Positions 14,100 through 25,703 of a DNA stretch of 64,000 bases are shown in pieces. Position 1 is the first letter of the stretch, and every line of letters starts with the position of its first letter. Origin of the DNA: Undaria pinnatifida (taxonomy: Eukaryota > Sar > Phaeophyceae > Laminariales > Alariaceae). The stretch spans positions 12,774,011 through 12,838,010 of the forward strand of contig JABAKD010000007.1 of the NCBI GenBank assembly GCA_012845835.1. The letters run 5' to 3'. The notes under the pieces were generated by a model. The model saw only the letters and a list, made by a program, of their open reading frames with translations, did no database searches and was not told the origin of the DNA. The position numbers and the translations under genes are program-made.

Positions 14100-14594
14100 C
14101 ATGTCAGAGGAACGTGCTTTGTGTATATCAGTTCACAGGAGGAGGCCTCGACGCCTGCATGCGTATCACTCATGATGGGAGCTTTGCTCCGGACTCTCGT
14201 CCCCAAATCCATATGCACGACACCAAAACACACATCGATTGTATTATTCCAGAGCTCTTTCTCCCCAGCCTTCCTGCTGGGCAAGTACACAACACGTTCA
14301 CGCTCGTTCCAAGTTCATGCACTGACTGACCGTTGTACCACGCAGCCTGCGGTCCTTGCTGGTGAGCCATCGTATAGTAGTGCTGTCCTAGCTGGTAATC
14401 TCCTTGCGTAGTCCAGCATCGAGCGTGGCAGTACAACTTATAGGGAGTTAGGGTAGAGTTGTGGGCTCTCCAGCCCACAGCACAACCTTTCGTACAGCCG
14501 TTTCATCTCCGGGTTGAACTCGCATTGGCCCCGTCGATCACCACGCCCAGCCCTTCTCTGGAAACCCTCGGACCCATGGAAAATCGCTGTAACA
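14100..14594 (+). repeat. 495-bp dispersed repeat, copy 2
   Basis: Partner of the copy at 5,718-6,212, in the same orientation. The flanks are unrelated, which fixes the edges to a few bases. Sequence divergence is concentrated in the last ~85 bp, from about 14,518 on. Confidence 0.85.
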
Positions 14595-16065
14595 AATATT
14601 GTATTGATCGCCTTTGTTAGCAGGCCTACTGTATCTGGGAGAGCAATTAGCTACCGTGCACCCTGCAGTGTCGTGAACAAAAGTGCCATTGGGGGCGCAA
14701 TGACTACTTCCTAACTTTCAGCACAGTAAAGTTCCGTTACGATATCTTCGGACGTTGACGTTCGTTATCACAGCAATGCCTGTGAAAACCACGTCGTCGC
14801 TTCTGCGTAACCGAACTTCCAACAATGCATCAAAACCCGCACGAGGGGAGTGAGCTAGTGTATACGCACCTGCACGTAGGCCGTCGGGACTGATGTTGGC
14901 GCAATGGGCTTTGAGACCCGCGTTCCTTACTTAAAAGTCTTAAAAGCAATGCGGGGTGGGATGAATGCTTGAGCTGGTTGGATACATGTATGCGTGAGTG
15001 GTTACCGACACATGAAATAACTTTACTCGGAGCACGTATAGTCGGTTTCGTTTCTTTGCGGCATGGTCGTTGGTTTTAAGTCTCACTTTTAATGTAGACT
15101 GTTTTAAGGCATGCCCTCATTTCGGGTGGGTTTCATCCATTTTGACCCCCTATATTATTAAGCACGTTCACGTTTATTTCGCAGTGAACTGAGCTTTCCT
15201 ACTGCCATGCCTGCCGCAGTTTATCGGACTTTGCCAGTTGTCGCTTTCGCGCTTTAGGCGACGGAAGGAAAAAAGTGAAATGCCCTGTACAGTCGGGACT
15301 TTGAGGTTTCCCCATCTTGCCTGCTGCCGTGCCGGTGGTGCGTGGGAGGGTTTTGGCACAACTTTGACTTGTGTTAGAGCCTATGTTTCCCTTCAACTCG
15401 CCGATTTTCGTTTCACCTTCCCCATCACACTGACGGTACGCGGGAGGTTTTGGACGATGGGTTGCCCTGCCATGGCACATTAAGGTGATTCTTCTGGCAT
15501 AGCGCCTTTTTCGTCCAGCCCCCGCGCCACACCGGCGGTACGCAGCAGGAATTTCATGAATGGTTTACCTTATTATGTAGCGTCTGTATTTCCTTGCATT
15601 AATGTTGGTCGCGTTTTCTTGGGTTCATAGCCACGTGGTTTAGAGGTGTGGGAGTGGGTATTGAGGGGCCACATTGTGTACTCGTGGTTTACCTCGAAAA
15701 CCGGGGTTTCTCCGAATCTTCCGCATTTCTGTTGCTGCTCATCTGGGTGGGCTGGGAATAATAAAACGGCATTGAAAGTCTGGTAATTACGTGCTTCCGA
15801 TGGGTAATTGGCCGTTTTTTTATGATACAATGGCGTTTTATATTGGGGGTGGTAGGAGGCGGAGAGACACTTTCCTTCCGTAGCAGTTGTCATCATAGAT
15901 CCTGAGGGAATATTACAAAGCTGCTTATATTCCGCTCTGAGCTGCGAAGGTGAGTAACGCCGAGGACATGCATGGTCGACCAGTAGGGATAATCTGTGTC
16001 TCAAATCCGTATCAACTTAACCGTCGTACGCACCGCACGAGGACCGAACTCCGACGCATATCACC
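14595..16065. other. No supported gene
   Basis: No coding, RNA or repeat feature was recognised on either strand. Confidence 0.4.
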
Positions 16066-16498
16066 AGCGACCCAGGCTACGGTAGGGGGGTCCCCTTTTG
16101 GGCCTTTTATTTCAGTGGCCAGGGGTCACTCGCGCGAGTAACGCCTTTGTTCCTATGCGATTGTACGTATTCTTCATGTTTTAGATTGGCGAAATTTGTT
16201 CGCAATGCAAAGGTGATCCAAGCTTGGACCAAGGCTACGGTAGGGGGGGTACCCCCATTTTCACTGGTGTGTTTGAGCTACTCACACGAGTGGCCCTGTA
16301 CCCCACGGATGAAGATGGTTTATTCACTTGTTTCGGCGCAGCTCAGATCACCTTTGCATTGCGAGTTTATTTCGCCAATGAAAAACATGAATAATACGTA
16401 AAATCGCATAGGAACAAAGGGGTTACTCGCGCGAGTGACCCCTGGCCACTGAAATAAAAGGCCCAAAAGGGGACCCCCCTACCGTAGCCTGGGTCGCT
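16066..16498. repeat. Inverted repeat X with 153-bp arms
   Basis: Arm 16,066-16,218 is matched in reverse complement by 16,346-16,498, nearly perfectly (a few mismatches and small indels). Each arm carries CAGGCTACGGTAGGGGGG near its outer end and the 12-bp palindrome ACTCGCGCGAGT. The 127-bp gap between the arms holds the left arm of a second inverted repeat (Y), so the two structures interleave. The terminal position of the G-run motif suggests a foldback or MITE-type transposable element. Confidence 0.9.
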
Positions 16499-16613
16499 GC
16501 GGCAAACCAAGTTCCTAAACCATCTTTATCCGTAGGGTACAGAGCTACTCGTGCGAGTGGCTCAAACACACCAGTGAAAATGGGGGTACCCCCCCTACCG
16601 TAGCCTTGGTCCA
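16225..16613. repeat. Inverted repeat Y with 98-bp arms, interleaved with X
   Basis: Arm 16,225-16,322 is matched in reverse complement by 16,516-16,613. The outer ends read TGGACCAAGGCTACGG followed by a seven-G run and TACCCCC. A near-palindrome around CTCGTGCGAG sits at the same relative place as the palindrome in X, so the two families share a plan. The right arm of X lies in the loop of Y. Confidence 0.9.
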
Positions 16614-18669
16614 GGCAGGGATGACCCTCTAATGCCCACCCAAACGTCATGCCTTCACAATAAAAATAGTTCAATGGAATCAAAGAAGAACGAAGCATTC
16701 GCGGGTCTTGTTCCAAACGTGATACCGGCTCGCCGTTCATGACATGCAAAATTAAGAAAAAAACAAGGCGGTCCTCGTAAACGATGTTTTATCCGGGATC
16801 AATTTCTTCGTCAATTTCCAGCGACGTGGGTTGACAGAGTTCTGTGCGCCGCAGCCAACCGCCACACGAACGTTTCCATAAGCTCAAACTCAACGCCAGG
16901 ATCTAACAAACGTTTTTTGACAGGAAGTGGCGATCACGGGAAACACTCTCGATGGAATCGCACGCCACATCAAATACGCCAGCGGGAACTAACCACTATG
17001 CGTTTTTCAGGGAGTGCTTCTCTAGACGGCACCCGTGGTGGGATATAACGGGGCAGGAATAGGCCGGCGCAACAGGCGCTAGCTTTCTCTGTGCTTGTTC
17101 TGCTGATGAAATTGACTCCAGGCACGTTTGGAGTGTCGGCGAGGGTCAATTGAACGGCAACTACTTTGTTGATACGATTTTCGAGAGTAATTTTTTCTAC
17201 GTCGTATTTGTACCTAGCTCGTTGGAACGCCTGTGTTCCCCATCTCAAGATGCGACACCCTCGGGATTAGAAGCCCACATTACCCACAGGGGTTAAGAAT
17301 AATTACCCGTAGCAGGTACGTGTAACGCGACCTGTATACCGGATCGTTAATGTGTCGATGTTGGCTAAGAGTACCTTCACCGCGTGAACCAATTTTGAGC
17401 AACACAGACATCGACATGAACAATAAGCGTAACAAAATACTTATGTCTTGCTATATATATTCCAGCTTCCAAACGTTCACAGCAACGTAAGCCGCTTTAG
17501 GAAAACCCGTATATGTATCCTTCACCGGGCACAGCACGCATACCGCAAAAAACAGATAACGTGTGAACGATATGTTACACTGTGTGTGGTAGGCTTTTAA
17601 ACAAAAATGTACAAAGTACACGGAAAAATCAAGACCTGCTGGAAGTGACTCGCCCCTAGACCAAAGTGTGAACACGTACAAACGTGGCGTGATGCTGGCT
17701 TATAAATTGTCTATATTTCGTGACTAGATTCAACAATGTGTTCGAACAATCGAAAGCGCAAGATCACCATTACTCAAGGACACCGTTCACGCGGATAGCT
17801 CGAGAAGAAATATTTCGAAAGCTTTCAGTTTTCGCTCGGGGCTTAGGAACGCGATTGTGTCGTGGAGTCAAGCCACATGACGGCAAACATCATAGAGGCA
17901 GGTATCTTTCTACAGCAAACCCTTGAATGGCAACGGGAGGTATTCACTATCACGGGAACAGTTTCACGGGTGCGGATATTTTAGATATATGTGTTCGGAA
18001 ACCGGTTAAGTGAGACACCCTAACAGGAAAAATTCCGCACCGGACCTGTAATTCATACCTGTTTCGTCAAGCGGTCCTGAAGAACGTTTCTCGCCGTCTG
18101 TCATGAAAACTACTGACGGTACACCGATTGTGTTCCTGCACATGTAGGACGACGCACACGCACAGACACACACGAGACGAAAGAGCATTTTGTGAAGAAC
18201 ATTCCATGATACTCCTGCAGTAGGCGGCACTGTCAGGTGTTTCACTAACTAAGCAGTCATGCTGTGTGTCGAGGACGTGAAGAATAGGCGACTCTTGAAA
18301 AATGCCGCTTGACGGCAACAAACGCTTAGAACGATGATCTGCGATTACTACGGAGCGAACGTGGGGGCTGTGCAAACATTCCAGTTCCTCAACATGTATG
18401 CCATCGTTCAGCAACATCTATCGACGGCTTGTCGCTGCAACCCATTAACTTCAAGATTTACTGAAAGGTCTCAAGCTGCTGTGATATTAGTTGAACCGCA
18501 ACTTGCGAGGCATTGATTCAATATTATAAGTGCATACTGCCTTCTTTTAACAATCCCCCTCAGTGTAAATCACAACGCCGATAAAAGGCACAAGGCGATG
18601 GGACATGACTAAAGTCCTGATCATGAACGATGAGAGTTCCAAGTCGGTAGAACATTAGCACCACACGTG
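16614..18669. other. No supported gene
   Basis: No domain, RNA gene or tandem repeat was recognised. Confidence 0.4.
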
Positions 18670-19440
18670 TAACAAACCCCTCACCTAAAGCCCTCCCCCC
18701 CCCCCCCCCCCCACCACGCGTATAACAAGCTGCTACATATCTTTGATCTCACAGCCGAAGTGTATTTGAATATTATTTGTGACCTAAACCTCCTAAAAAA
18801 AATCTCCCCCCCCCCCCCTCTTGCTCTCCCTTACTCAAACGCCCCACCAAATATCGAAATCCGCCACATTAATATACACTTCACGCACAGGATATCACCT
18901 CATTATCTTTCGATAGCCATCCATGCCGCTGTGTTCCCCACCCCCCCCCCCCCCCCCCCCCCCGCCTCGAACGCCCCCTTCTTCCCCATCACCCGCACCA
19001 TCGCCTAGACCTAGCACCACACGTATAACAAACCCCTCACCTAAAGCCCTTCCCCCCCCCTCCCCGCCCCCAATAATATACTGGTGCCAAAACCGTCAGA
19101 TTTATCCCCTCGAAAGGATTTATAGCTTACATGCCTTGCCCCCCCCCCCCTCTCCAACCCCGCTCGCTTTTGATCAAAACCAGGCCCCTTTTACCTTCAC
19201 AGCTGTCAGATTTTTGTCCCCCTCAGAAACGGGTTTTATAGTTTCCGCGCACAGACTGACTAAAATCATCCTGTTGACCCTGATAGCTACACTGTAGTTG
19301 TAAGGGGAGTCGCCGACCTATATCCTTAATGAGGACACACAACTCGTAATGCGCGCGATCATGGTATCACACACAGCTTGCAAAGATGAGTTTCGACGAA
19401 ATCTTCGATCTCACAGCTGGAGTGTATTTTCATTTTTTAT
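18670..19440 (+). repeat. Poly-C-rich dispersed repeat, copy C1
   Basis: One of three copies (the others are at 27,340-28,700 and 40,570-41,320) of a repeat whose right ~240 bp are well conserved, from CAGCTGTCAGATTTTTG at 19,200 to the AT-rich end near 19,440. By eye this part is about 90% identical to the copy at 28,457-28,700. The left part mixes long C runs with a ~140-bp sub-unit containing AACGCCCCACC, CATTATCTTTC and CCATCCATGCCG. No protein-coding frame was found, so a non-autonomous element is likely. The 5' limit is approximate. Confidence 0.75.
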
Positions 19441-19560
19441 AACATTGCTAAAGTCCTCACCGTGGCTAACGATATCAGCACTTGCGGGAAGCGATAAAAA
19501 CGTTGCTAAAGCACCAACAATGGCTAACGATCATCCGACCTTGTTATCCACCATCCCCTT

Positions 19561-19800
19561 GTAAACCCATCTACTACCGATAATCTTGTGTCCCGCGGAT
19601 TCAGAGGTCGCCGGCAGGAGGATAAAATATTGATATTTATGAGGCTTGCCTTTTCCGTGTCCGAAGCCTCTTTCCACTGCGCTTTAGCCGGTAAAGTCCT
19701 GGACTCTATAGACGTGTTTAGATTATGTTCTGCATTCTCCCCGCCTAAACATCTTCGAATGATAGTCGTGGTGTAAGCGTATTCAACGGCAGAGTCTGCT
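19561..19800 (-). pseudogene. Copia reverse transcriptase, N-terminal remnant
   Basis: The - strand frame starting near 19,799 contains AQWKEASDTEKASLI, matching the WxxAM-x-E-x2-SL segment that opens copia RT domains. After a frameshift near 19,620 comes HKIIGSRWVY at 19,590-19,561, the highly conserved 'K-x-IGSRWVYK' strand. The catalytic YxDD motif would lie beyond the truncated end and is absent. The protein cannot be functional. Confidence 0.88.
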
Positions 19801-20237
19801 CAGTACGTCTCTTGCGCGATACCCGGCATGACTCTCTTGCTATAGAGCCTCAGCCATCGGAGATCAGAAAGCGCAGGGCCGGTGGCGATCGACACTAGGT
19901 GAGCAGAATCTGAACGGTTGTGAGCGTTACGCATCACCGACGATTGTTCAGGAGGGCCGCCAGGGCCGCCACGCGTAACGGTAGGAGTCGCTTCCAGACG
20001 GCAATATCGTCACTGTTGAAGCGACTGTGATCCAGCCGGTGGTGGTGCCAAGGACGATCGCGTGGGTGACACCGATCTCTCCTGTTGTTCCAGAACATCC
20101 TCCTGCCAAACTCCATCCGTAGGTTCTATCCCGGGCATCGCCTCGTTTTGCGGTGGGCCCGCAGCTCTTCTGTCCAATGTGTTCCTGCTGGTGATCGCGC
20201 TATTCCGCCCGAAGAGTTCAGCCGCCGGTGGATTGTC

Positions 20238-20830
20238 TTAGAGCCCACCCACGGTGATGTGGTCAGCAGACGCACCGGCAATCGGTTCCAACATGGAAGT
20301 GGAATTGCGAAGATCACGCATAACGTCGGCGACAATTATATCGTTGTGGTCGTCCATGTGGTTTCTTGGCGAATTAACGTGCTGCGAAGTTTCTTCCAAA
20401 GGTGGCGGGAATTTGTGCAATGGTGTGATGATGTAGATTGCGTTCCGGCTTTTCATAACTCGTCGAGTGGCCGGGTTGTATACTCGATAGCTCTTGCTAT
20501 TGTTGCTGTACCCAACGAGTCGTCCTTCCAATCACCTTGGGTTCAAAATATTGCAGCACGCCTCAATATGCGTAATTACCCGGGTACCGATGATTTGAAC
20601 AAGTCTCAGATCCGGCTCCGTCCTGTTTAGCATTTGGTACCAGGGTCTGCATACCGATCGCAGAGTGCGGCGTCATGTTGCCCAGAAACGCCACCGAGAA
20701 CATCAATTCTCCCCACATAAACTTCGGCAGCCCACTGTCGGCAAATACAATTTTTTCTCCCTCTCTTTCGAGCACCTGAATAGTGCTGACCAGTCCCCCT
20801 CGGGCCAAGGGGGGATACCTTCTGGTCAAT
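20238..20830 (-). pseudogene. Copia integrase C-terminal region and linker, frameshifted
   Basis: About 20,829-20,640 reads LEREGEKIVFADSGLPKF then MWGE, the usual end of the copia integrase core ('LP..FWGEA..TA.YL.N..P'). A frameshift follows near 20,640, then a stop. From about 20,531 the frame reads LVGYSNNSKSYRVYNPATRR and KSRN, the conserved C-terminal integrase GKGYxxR-like region ('F.GYS..K.YR.Y......I..SR.V.F'). The linker continues with acidic and serine-rich sequence to a stop near 20,238. The catalytic D,D,E residues precede the preserved part and are missing. Confidence 0.9.
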
Positions 20831-20839
20831 AGACCTTGC

Positions 20840-21620
20840 CTATTATAGGCGTGGGTCTACAGATGTAGTACCCGAATGTTGGTGCCTCTCTGAGCGGGAG
20901 CCTGACGGAATGCATGCCATGAAGATCGCTGGCCGCTGCGAAACGAAAACTTGGGACTCGTAAGAGGCAGTAGCGAAGACTCTCGCACGTAGCCGCAGGA
21001 GGCTGCGAGGTATATTTTACCATCTGCAAGATTTCGTTTTTTTTTTGTGTTTGTTGCATTAACAGGAGAAAAACGGTCTTGGTTTTAGTTGGACTATCCT
21101 TGCGTGTAATACGAAGCCAGATGCCATTAGGACATTCAGAACTCGCATGTTGTTGGTACTTTGTACAACAGACGGAGTGTGAGCCTGCTGGTACACAGAT
21201 CGTGAAGATCGTTGCTTGGTGAGAAGGGGGCTATGGAGACTCGTAGAGGGCAAAAGCGAAGCCTAGCAGGACCCTACGACGCGTAATTCTAACGCCTGCA
21301 AGAAATTGTAATATTTGTTTCTGATTTGTCGGACTAACAAGATTAACCGCCTTTGTTTTAGTTGGCCTATGAGTATGATACGACGCCAGATGTCATTATA
21401 TGATGCAGTTCCCGTATGTTGGTACCCCGTACCATAAACAGAGGGGAAGCCTGCTGGCATGCATGACGTCAAGATCCTTGCTCGCTTCGTAACGGGAATC
21501 GTAAGGGGTCGAAGCCGAGACTCTATCGATTGGCATCATGAGGGTACGAGGTAATATCTTACCGTTAAATACCAGTTCGTATCTTTGGTTTGAAGGTTTT
21601 GGGTTGAAAGGAAAACCGCG
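20840..21620. repeat. Three degenerate copies of a ~270-bp repeat
   Basis: Copies begin near 20,840, 21,100 and 21,380. Shared phrases in order are GTTGGTACCC-like, GGAAGCCTGCTGGCATGCAT, GAAGATC.TTGCT, CGTAAG.GG, and a T-rich segment after a CTGCAAGA-like phrase, GGTTTTAGTTGGCCTAT. Order and spacing are kept while the bases differ by perhaps 20-30%. It abuts the copia fragment and could be part of the same element's untranslated region or an independent tandem array. Confidence 0.7.
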
Positions 21621-21639
21621 GTCTCCTGGGCACTAGTTG

Positions 21640-22225
21640 TTATTTGCGTGGAAGTTCATGGAAGCTTCCGTGGAAGCTTCCACTACATCCATAGAAGATT
21701 CCATAGCTACCATGAAAGCTTCCGTGGAAGCTTCCGTGAGAGCTTCCATGGAAGATATGGAAGCTTCAATGGAAAAATGTCTCTGAAGCTTCCATGGCAG
21801 CTTTCACGAAAGCTTCCACGAAGGCTTCAACGAAGCTTCCACAGAAGCTTCCACGGAAGCTTCCACGAACGCTTCCACGAATGCTTCAACGAAAATTCCA
21901 CGAAATTTTACTTGGAAGCTTCAAAGAAAGGTTCCACAAAGCTTCCACCATAGCTTCAACGGAAGCTTCCACGAAATTTTCAATGGAAGTGCTTCCACGG
22001 ACCTTTAGGTGTTAGTTCCATGAAAGCAAGCGGCAGCTTCCACGGAAGGCCGGAAGCTAAGTGGCTTCCACGAAAGCTTTCATGAAACCTTTTCACCAAA
22101 GGTTCCGGAAGAGCTTCCACGGAAAGCTGGAATCTACATCCACGGAATTTTACGTTTTACTTCCATGGAAGGTTCCGCAGCTTCCACGGAATCTCAGCGG
22201 CTTCCACGATAGCTGCCACGAATAG
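21640..22225. repeat. GGAAGCTTCC palindromic minisatellite
   Basis: Almost 600 bp built from 10-12 bp pieces of GGAAGCTTCC joined by ACG, ATG or ACGAA spacers. The core is a perfect palindrome, so the array can fold on either strand. Both edges fade gradually. Confidence 0.95.
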
Positions 22226-23598
22226 TTTTGTGTTGTACCCTGCTGTTCCTTCAATAGAAGTTACCACATTTTCGACCACATGGTTGACGTACTCTGTGTA
22301 GGAGACGACGGGGTTTCACCGTACGTTTGTTGTTGCGTTTCATTGGTGATACCTCGACGAAACTCTGGAATTATGCAGTGGCCCCTACATCGGGATAAGC
22401 GGGGTGCAAAGTGAAAGCGCTCTCGATTGAGCTGTTTGCCTTGTCCCCATTTCGATGTTGGTGAGTATATCCTGCAACAAAGGGAGCACGTCCTGATGTT
22501 TATGTCTGAAAACACTCTCATACACTATGAGGAAATTAATAAGGGAATTAATTCAACAAGGTGAATGTTTTTGTTCAACCAAGCCGATATGATAGTCATC
22601 GGAATTGAACTATGGACCCGGTGGTTTACTCCCTTCTGCGCGTTGCATACCGTGCTTATGTCGGGGGGAACAAGGACGAAGCCGGCTTGCGGCCTACCTG
22701 TTGTTTGTTGCCGTTACGGTCTGAGTATTGGTGTACTTGAAAGTTAAATATTGATACTTGTCGGGGAGGACAACAAATTATATACAAGCTTCAATACCAA
22801 ACTCTCGCACATACCTGATTCGTGGAATATACGAGGCATAAGTCTGGTGCGGAGGAATTAGGGCCAAATTCCAACGTGTCCGGCCTCCGGCAGAGCATCC
22901 ATTGGGGCCGTTGCACCGTCCAAGGTTGGTTTTGTCCAGGCTTGACGGTCTCGTCCAATTGTTGTTTTCCTCTTGAAACATTTGTCTAATCGACTGGGGC
23001 AAAATCATATATGTTTTCTGTCGTCGACCTTGTCCCGATACACAGCCGCACGAGTGAGGTACTGTATTCGGGTATTTGAAGTGTGATTGGCATTATTAAG
23101 CGGGTTTCGTTGCTGACATTTTTGTACATGTTGCGAATGTCTCCTGTTCTTTCGGCGTTTTCGTTTTGGAGTGTGTAGACTCTCTTGTTGTATGAATTCT
23201 GTGTGAATGCTGGCCAAGTTTTTGCGAATGTTCCTAGAATCGTTAAAAAGCGTTGCAAATGCAACGTCAGGTGCAACGGGACGCATTTTCCTAGAACACA
23301 AACATGCTCATCACATATACAAGTATATCAAAGCAGCCGTTAATATACGTTTCACCTGGTATATTGGTTGCTGGTTAACATTTGGTTGAGATTGAAACAT
23401 CAAGAGCGCATGAATGCGTTACACTTAAGCCGAGGTTTTTCGCCCACGACGTTCGACTTCATTTCGAATGAGTAACGTGCAAGAAAGCCTTTTCGAGGTG
23501 ATGAGGCAAGGCAGCTCAAGACTGCATCGTGCATTCATCCAGTGAGATGTTTCTCAAAATCTCACTTGTTCTTGTTGCATGCGCGTGCACTTACTCAG

Positions 23599-23670
23599 GC
23601 GACACTCCACAGGAAGTTGGGAGGCTGAAGGCGCTAAAGAAGATTGACCTGTCTCGGAACCGTGGTATTG
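23599..23670 (+). CDS. LRR exon A1 (one 24-residue repeat)
   Basis: A 72-nt exon between acceptor TTACTCAG and donor GTGAGT. With the split first codon it reads GDTPQEVGRLKALKKIDL then SRNRGI and a split Gly codon, matching the plant-type LRR consensus GxIPxELGxLxxLxxLxLxxN. Both flanking introns are in phase 1, so the exon is symmetric and can be gained or lost without a frameshift. Single-LRR exons are known from brown-algal receptor genes; such repeats form a curved surface that binds proteins or glycans. No stop codon is present. The partner exon B1 lies 837 nt downstream. Confidence 0.85.
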
Positions 23671-24507
23671 GTGAGTTTCTTGGTGTTATCACGTCTGCCC
23701 ACCTTGGGTTTGTTGAGCTATCGCTTCGGCTGCAACAACGTAAACTTACTTCTCTTTGTGGTTATTTTTTCGTTGTCTGTCCTTTTCACTAAACCTCGAA
23801 ATACTGCCGATTGTACGTAGTGTCCGTACTGATTACCCGCTTTTGAATGAATGCGTGGTGTCAGCACAAAGTACGAGACTAACGGACCTAGATCATCGCC
23901 GACGAAAGGGGAAACCAGAACGAAACCATGTCAACGTACCAGAGAGGAGGAATGAACAAAACCAATACGAGCAGCAAGGTATGTCAATCCAGAACCAAAG
24001 ATAAGTGTCGGACATAGCTTGAGCCCAATAATTGCACACCCTGCGAATCCGCACTGCCCATCTATCACTCTTGTTGCTCGTGGCCAAACAATGCTGCTTC
24101 TGTGCCCCCAGCGTGGTTCCCTCGCTTCTGACACCCACTTGGCGGACGCCTAGGGTTGACGGTGAAAACCTGGCTGCGAGCTTTAATCCGTCCTCCCCAT
24201 GGGACCGTGTGCTGTAACCCCCCGTTCCCATTTTCAATGCGATGAATTCTGCCTGCGGGTATACAGGAAATGAAAATCACCCCCTACCGCTGATGCTGCG
24301 ATCCCCGAAAGCGGCTAGGCGTGAAACAATAAAGCTGCGGTCATGCTTAGTAGTACACCAACGGTTGTCGGTCAGTATTTACCGTGTTGTTGTTTCTTCA
24401 ATCTGGCTATCGTATCGATTGATCCAACTGTGGCAAGTGTGGTTTTCTCGTCCAGTATTCTCTCGCTGCTACATCGTCATTCTCACACTCCTAACTTTCG
24501 TTGCCAG

Positions 24508-24579
24508 GTGCCATACCACCCGAGATAGGTGACTTACCCGATTTGGAGGAGCTCAACCTTTCGTCCTGCAGGTTTCGAG
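24508..24579 (+). CDS. LRR exon B1 (one 24-residue repeat)
   Basis: A 72-nt exon after acceptor CGTTGCCAG and before donor GTAGGC. It reads GAIPPEIGDLPDLEELNL then SSCRFR and a split Gly. It is the best match to the consensus in the array: the IPPE turn, leucines at all expected positions, and Cys in place of the usual Asn, as often found in LRR ladders. Class B differs from class A in its IPPE start, the Cys, and its own intron sequences. Confidence 0.88.
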
Positions 24580-25244
24580 GTAGGCGGAACCGTTCATCAA
24601 TTTGATCGGACTTTTGGCTTCAGAGATTGCACATTGATCTACGCTGCAGCGTAGAGTCTAATGAGTTTGCAATGTCCTCGTCACAATAACTTGCGACACC
24701 TGTTCTATTCTCAGATCCCAATAGAATTCCCAAATGTAGCTCTCCCATCAGCAGATTTAAGTTACTGTTGTATTTTTCTCCGGCTTCACCGATCATGTAT
24801 AACACGTACTGGATTAGACGAGGCCTCCTGCCCCGAAGCAAAAGTGTGTGTCCCGGGATGTCCCTCCGCTCTGAACGCTCAGCGCGGTAGTAATCCTGGG
24901 GAAAAACACGAAAAAAAGAATAAATCAAAATAATGTAAAACTCGGCACAGAAAAAAAGTGGCGCGCAGAATGTCTAGGGTGGTCTGAAATCGTTTCTGCT
25001 TGCTGTTGTTCTTACCCGTTAGGCGGAGGTTGAAGGCAATGATTGTGGCTCCGGTGCTGTGCCTCAGATACGCTTACATAGGCCGGAACCAACAGTTTTT
25101 TTCCAATCTCCAATCCGAAGACATCCCTAGTTGCTTCCGCACGGGACTGAGTGTAGCAAGGCGCCCGCAGACTTCTCCGGTCCGTAAATGTTGTGAAACA
25201 AAAAACTACTTCATGCATAAGCTGGGTTGGTGGGATGGTCAGTA

Positions 25245-25400
25245 TTTCCCCTTCAACGTATATTCTCTGTCTTTGGGTTCGTGAGAAACAGGCACAATGA
25301 TCGATGTGGCCTACATTCTGCAAGGAGTTCACCGGTTCCAAATCATGTAGCTCTCTCCGAACTATCGATGCCTCATTTTCTGGAAACCCGATTTTTTTTC
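25245..25400 (+). repeat. Left member of a direct-repeat pair
   Basis: Contains GAAACAGGCACAATGATCGA and TGTGGCCTA, then CGATGCCTCATT and CCCGA. It is matched in the same orientation at 36,560-36,715 at roughly 75% identity by eye. The pair brackets 11.2 kb of the interruption. Confidence 0.75.
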
Positions 25401-25703
25401 CGATTTTTTCTGCGGCGTTATCGATCATTTTGACCAAGAATTCCATTAGATGAGGCCTCTCCCCCCGCCGATGGACCTACCAATACTCCCATTGTTTCTA
25501 TTACTCTGCATAGTCTACCGAACTGAAGTGGTCGTCTCACCCAAACATTATTTCAATTTTTACCATACAGACGTGCACAAAGCCAAGAACCGGCGGGTGT
25601 GGTAAATCAATTGGTATTAGCCTACTTTTGCGCACGCTTAGAAATACCGTCACTGGTTTGATATATGCTCCCCGCAAGAGCAGCAGCGGTCACCGTAAAC
25701 TTA

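Larger units (their letters stand above)
19530..20830 (-). mobile_element. Broken Ty1/copia-type retrotransposon fragment
   Basis: Read on the - strand, the order is end of integrase, a proline/serine-containing linker, then the start of reverse transcriptase, which is the gene order that distinguishes copia from gypsy elements. Only this internal slice of the polyprotein survives. There is no protease, no DDE core of the integrase, and no YVDD box or RNase H. Several frameshifts and stops break it. No LTRs were found. The RT end stops close to the poly-C repeat at 19,440, and the integrase side stops at a three-copy repeat at 20,840, so both ends appear truncated by other repeats. Confidence 0.9.
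22320..24790 (+). repeat. LRR cassette block 1 (carries exons A1 and B1)
   Basis: Intron and flanking sequence here is colinear with 36,735-39,370: the segment around 22,350-22,380, the stretch 22,560-23,330, the ~60 nt before exon A, the A-B intron, and the start of the intron after exon B. Colinearity stops at about 24,790, where an ~11.9-kb interruption begins, and resumes near 36,735. Confidence 0.8.

Noticed and set aside
13589-14329. 246-codon open frame
   Set aside because: It runs from a GC-rich patch through a T tract into the 495-bp repeat. There is no domain and no consistent codon pattern.
5718-14594. A complete LTR retrotransposon bounded by the 495-bp repeats
   Set aside because: There is no matching target duplication, no primer-binding or polypurine site next to the repeats, and no gag or pol remnants in the interior.
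23547-23790. Apparent signal peptide fused to LRR exon A1 in one open frame (MFLKISLVLVACACTYS then the LRR)
   Set aside because: The upstream part is the pyrimidine-rich 3' end of the intron, copied before A2-A6, where it does not encode a similar peptide. The frame is a read-through across the acceptor.
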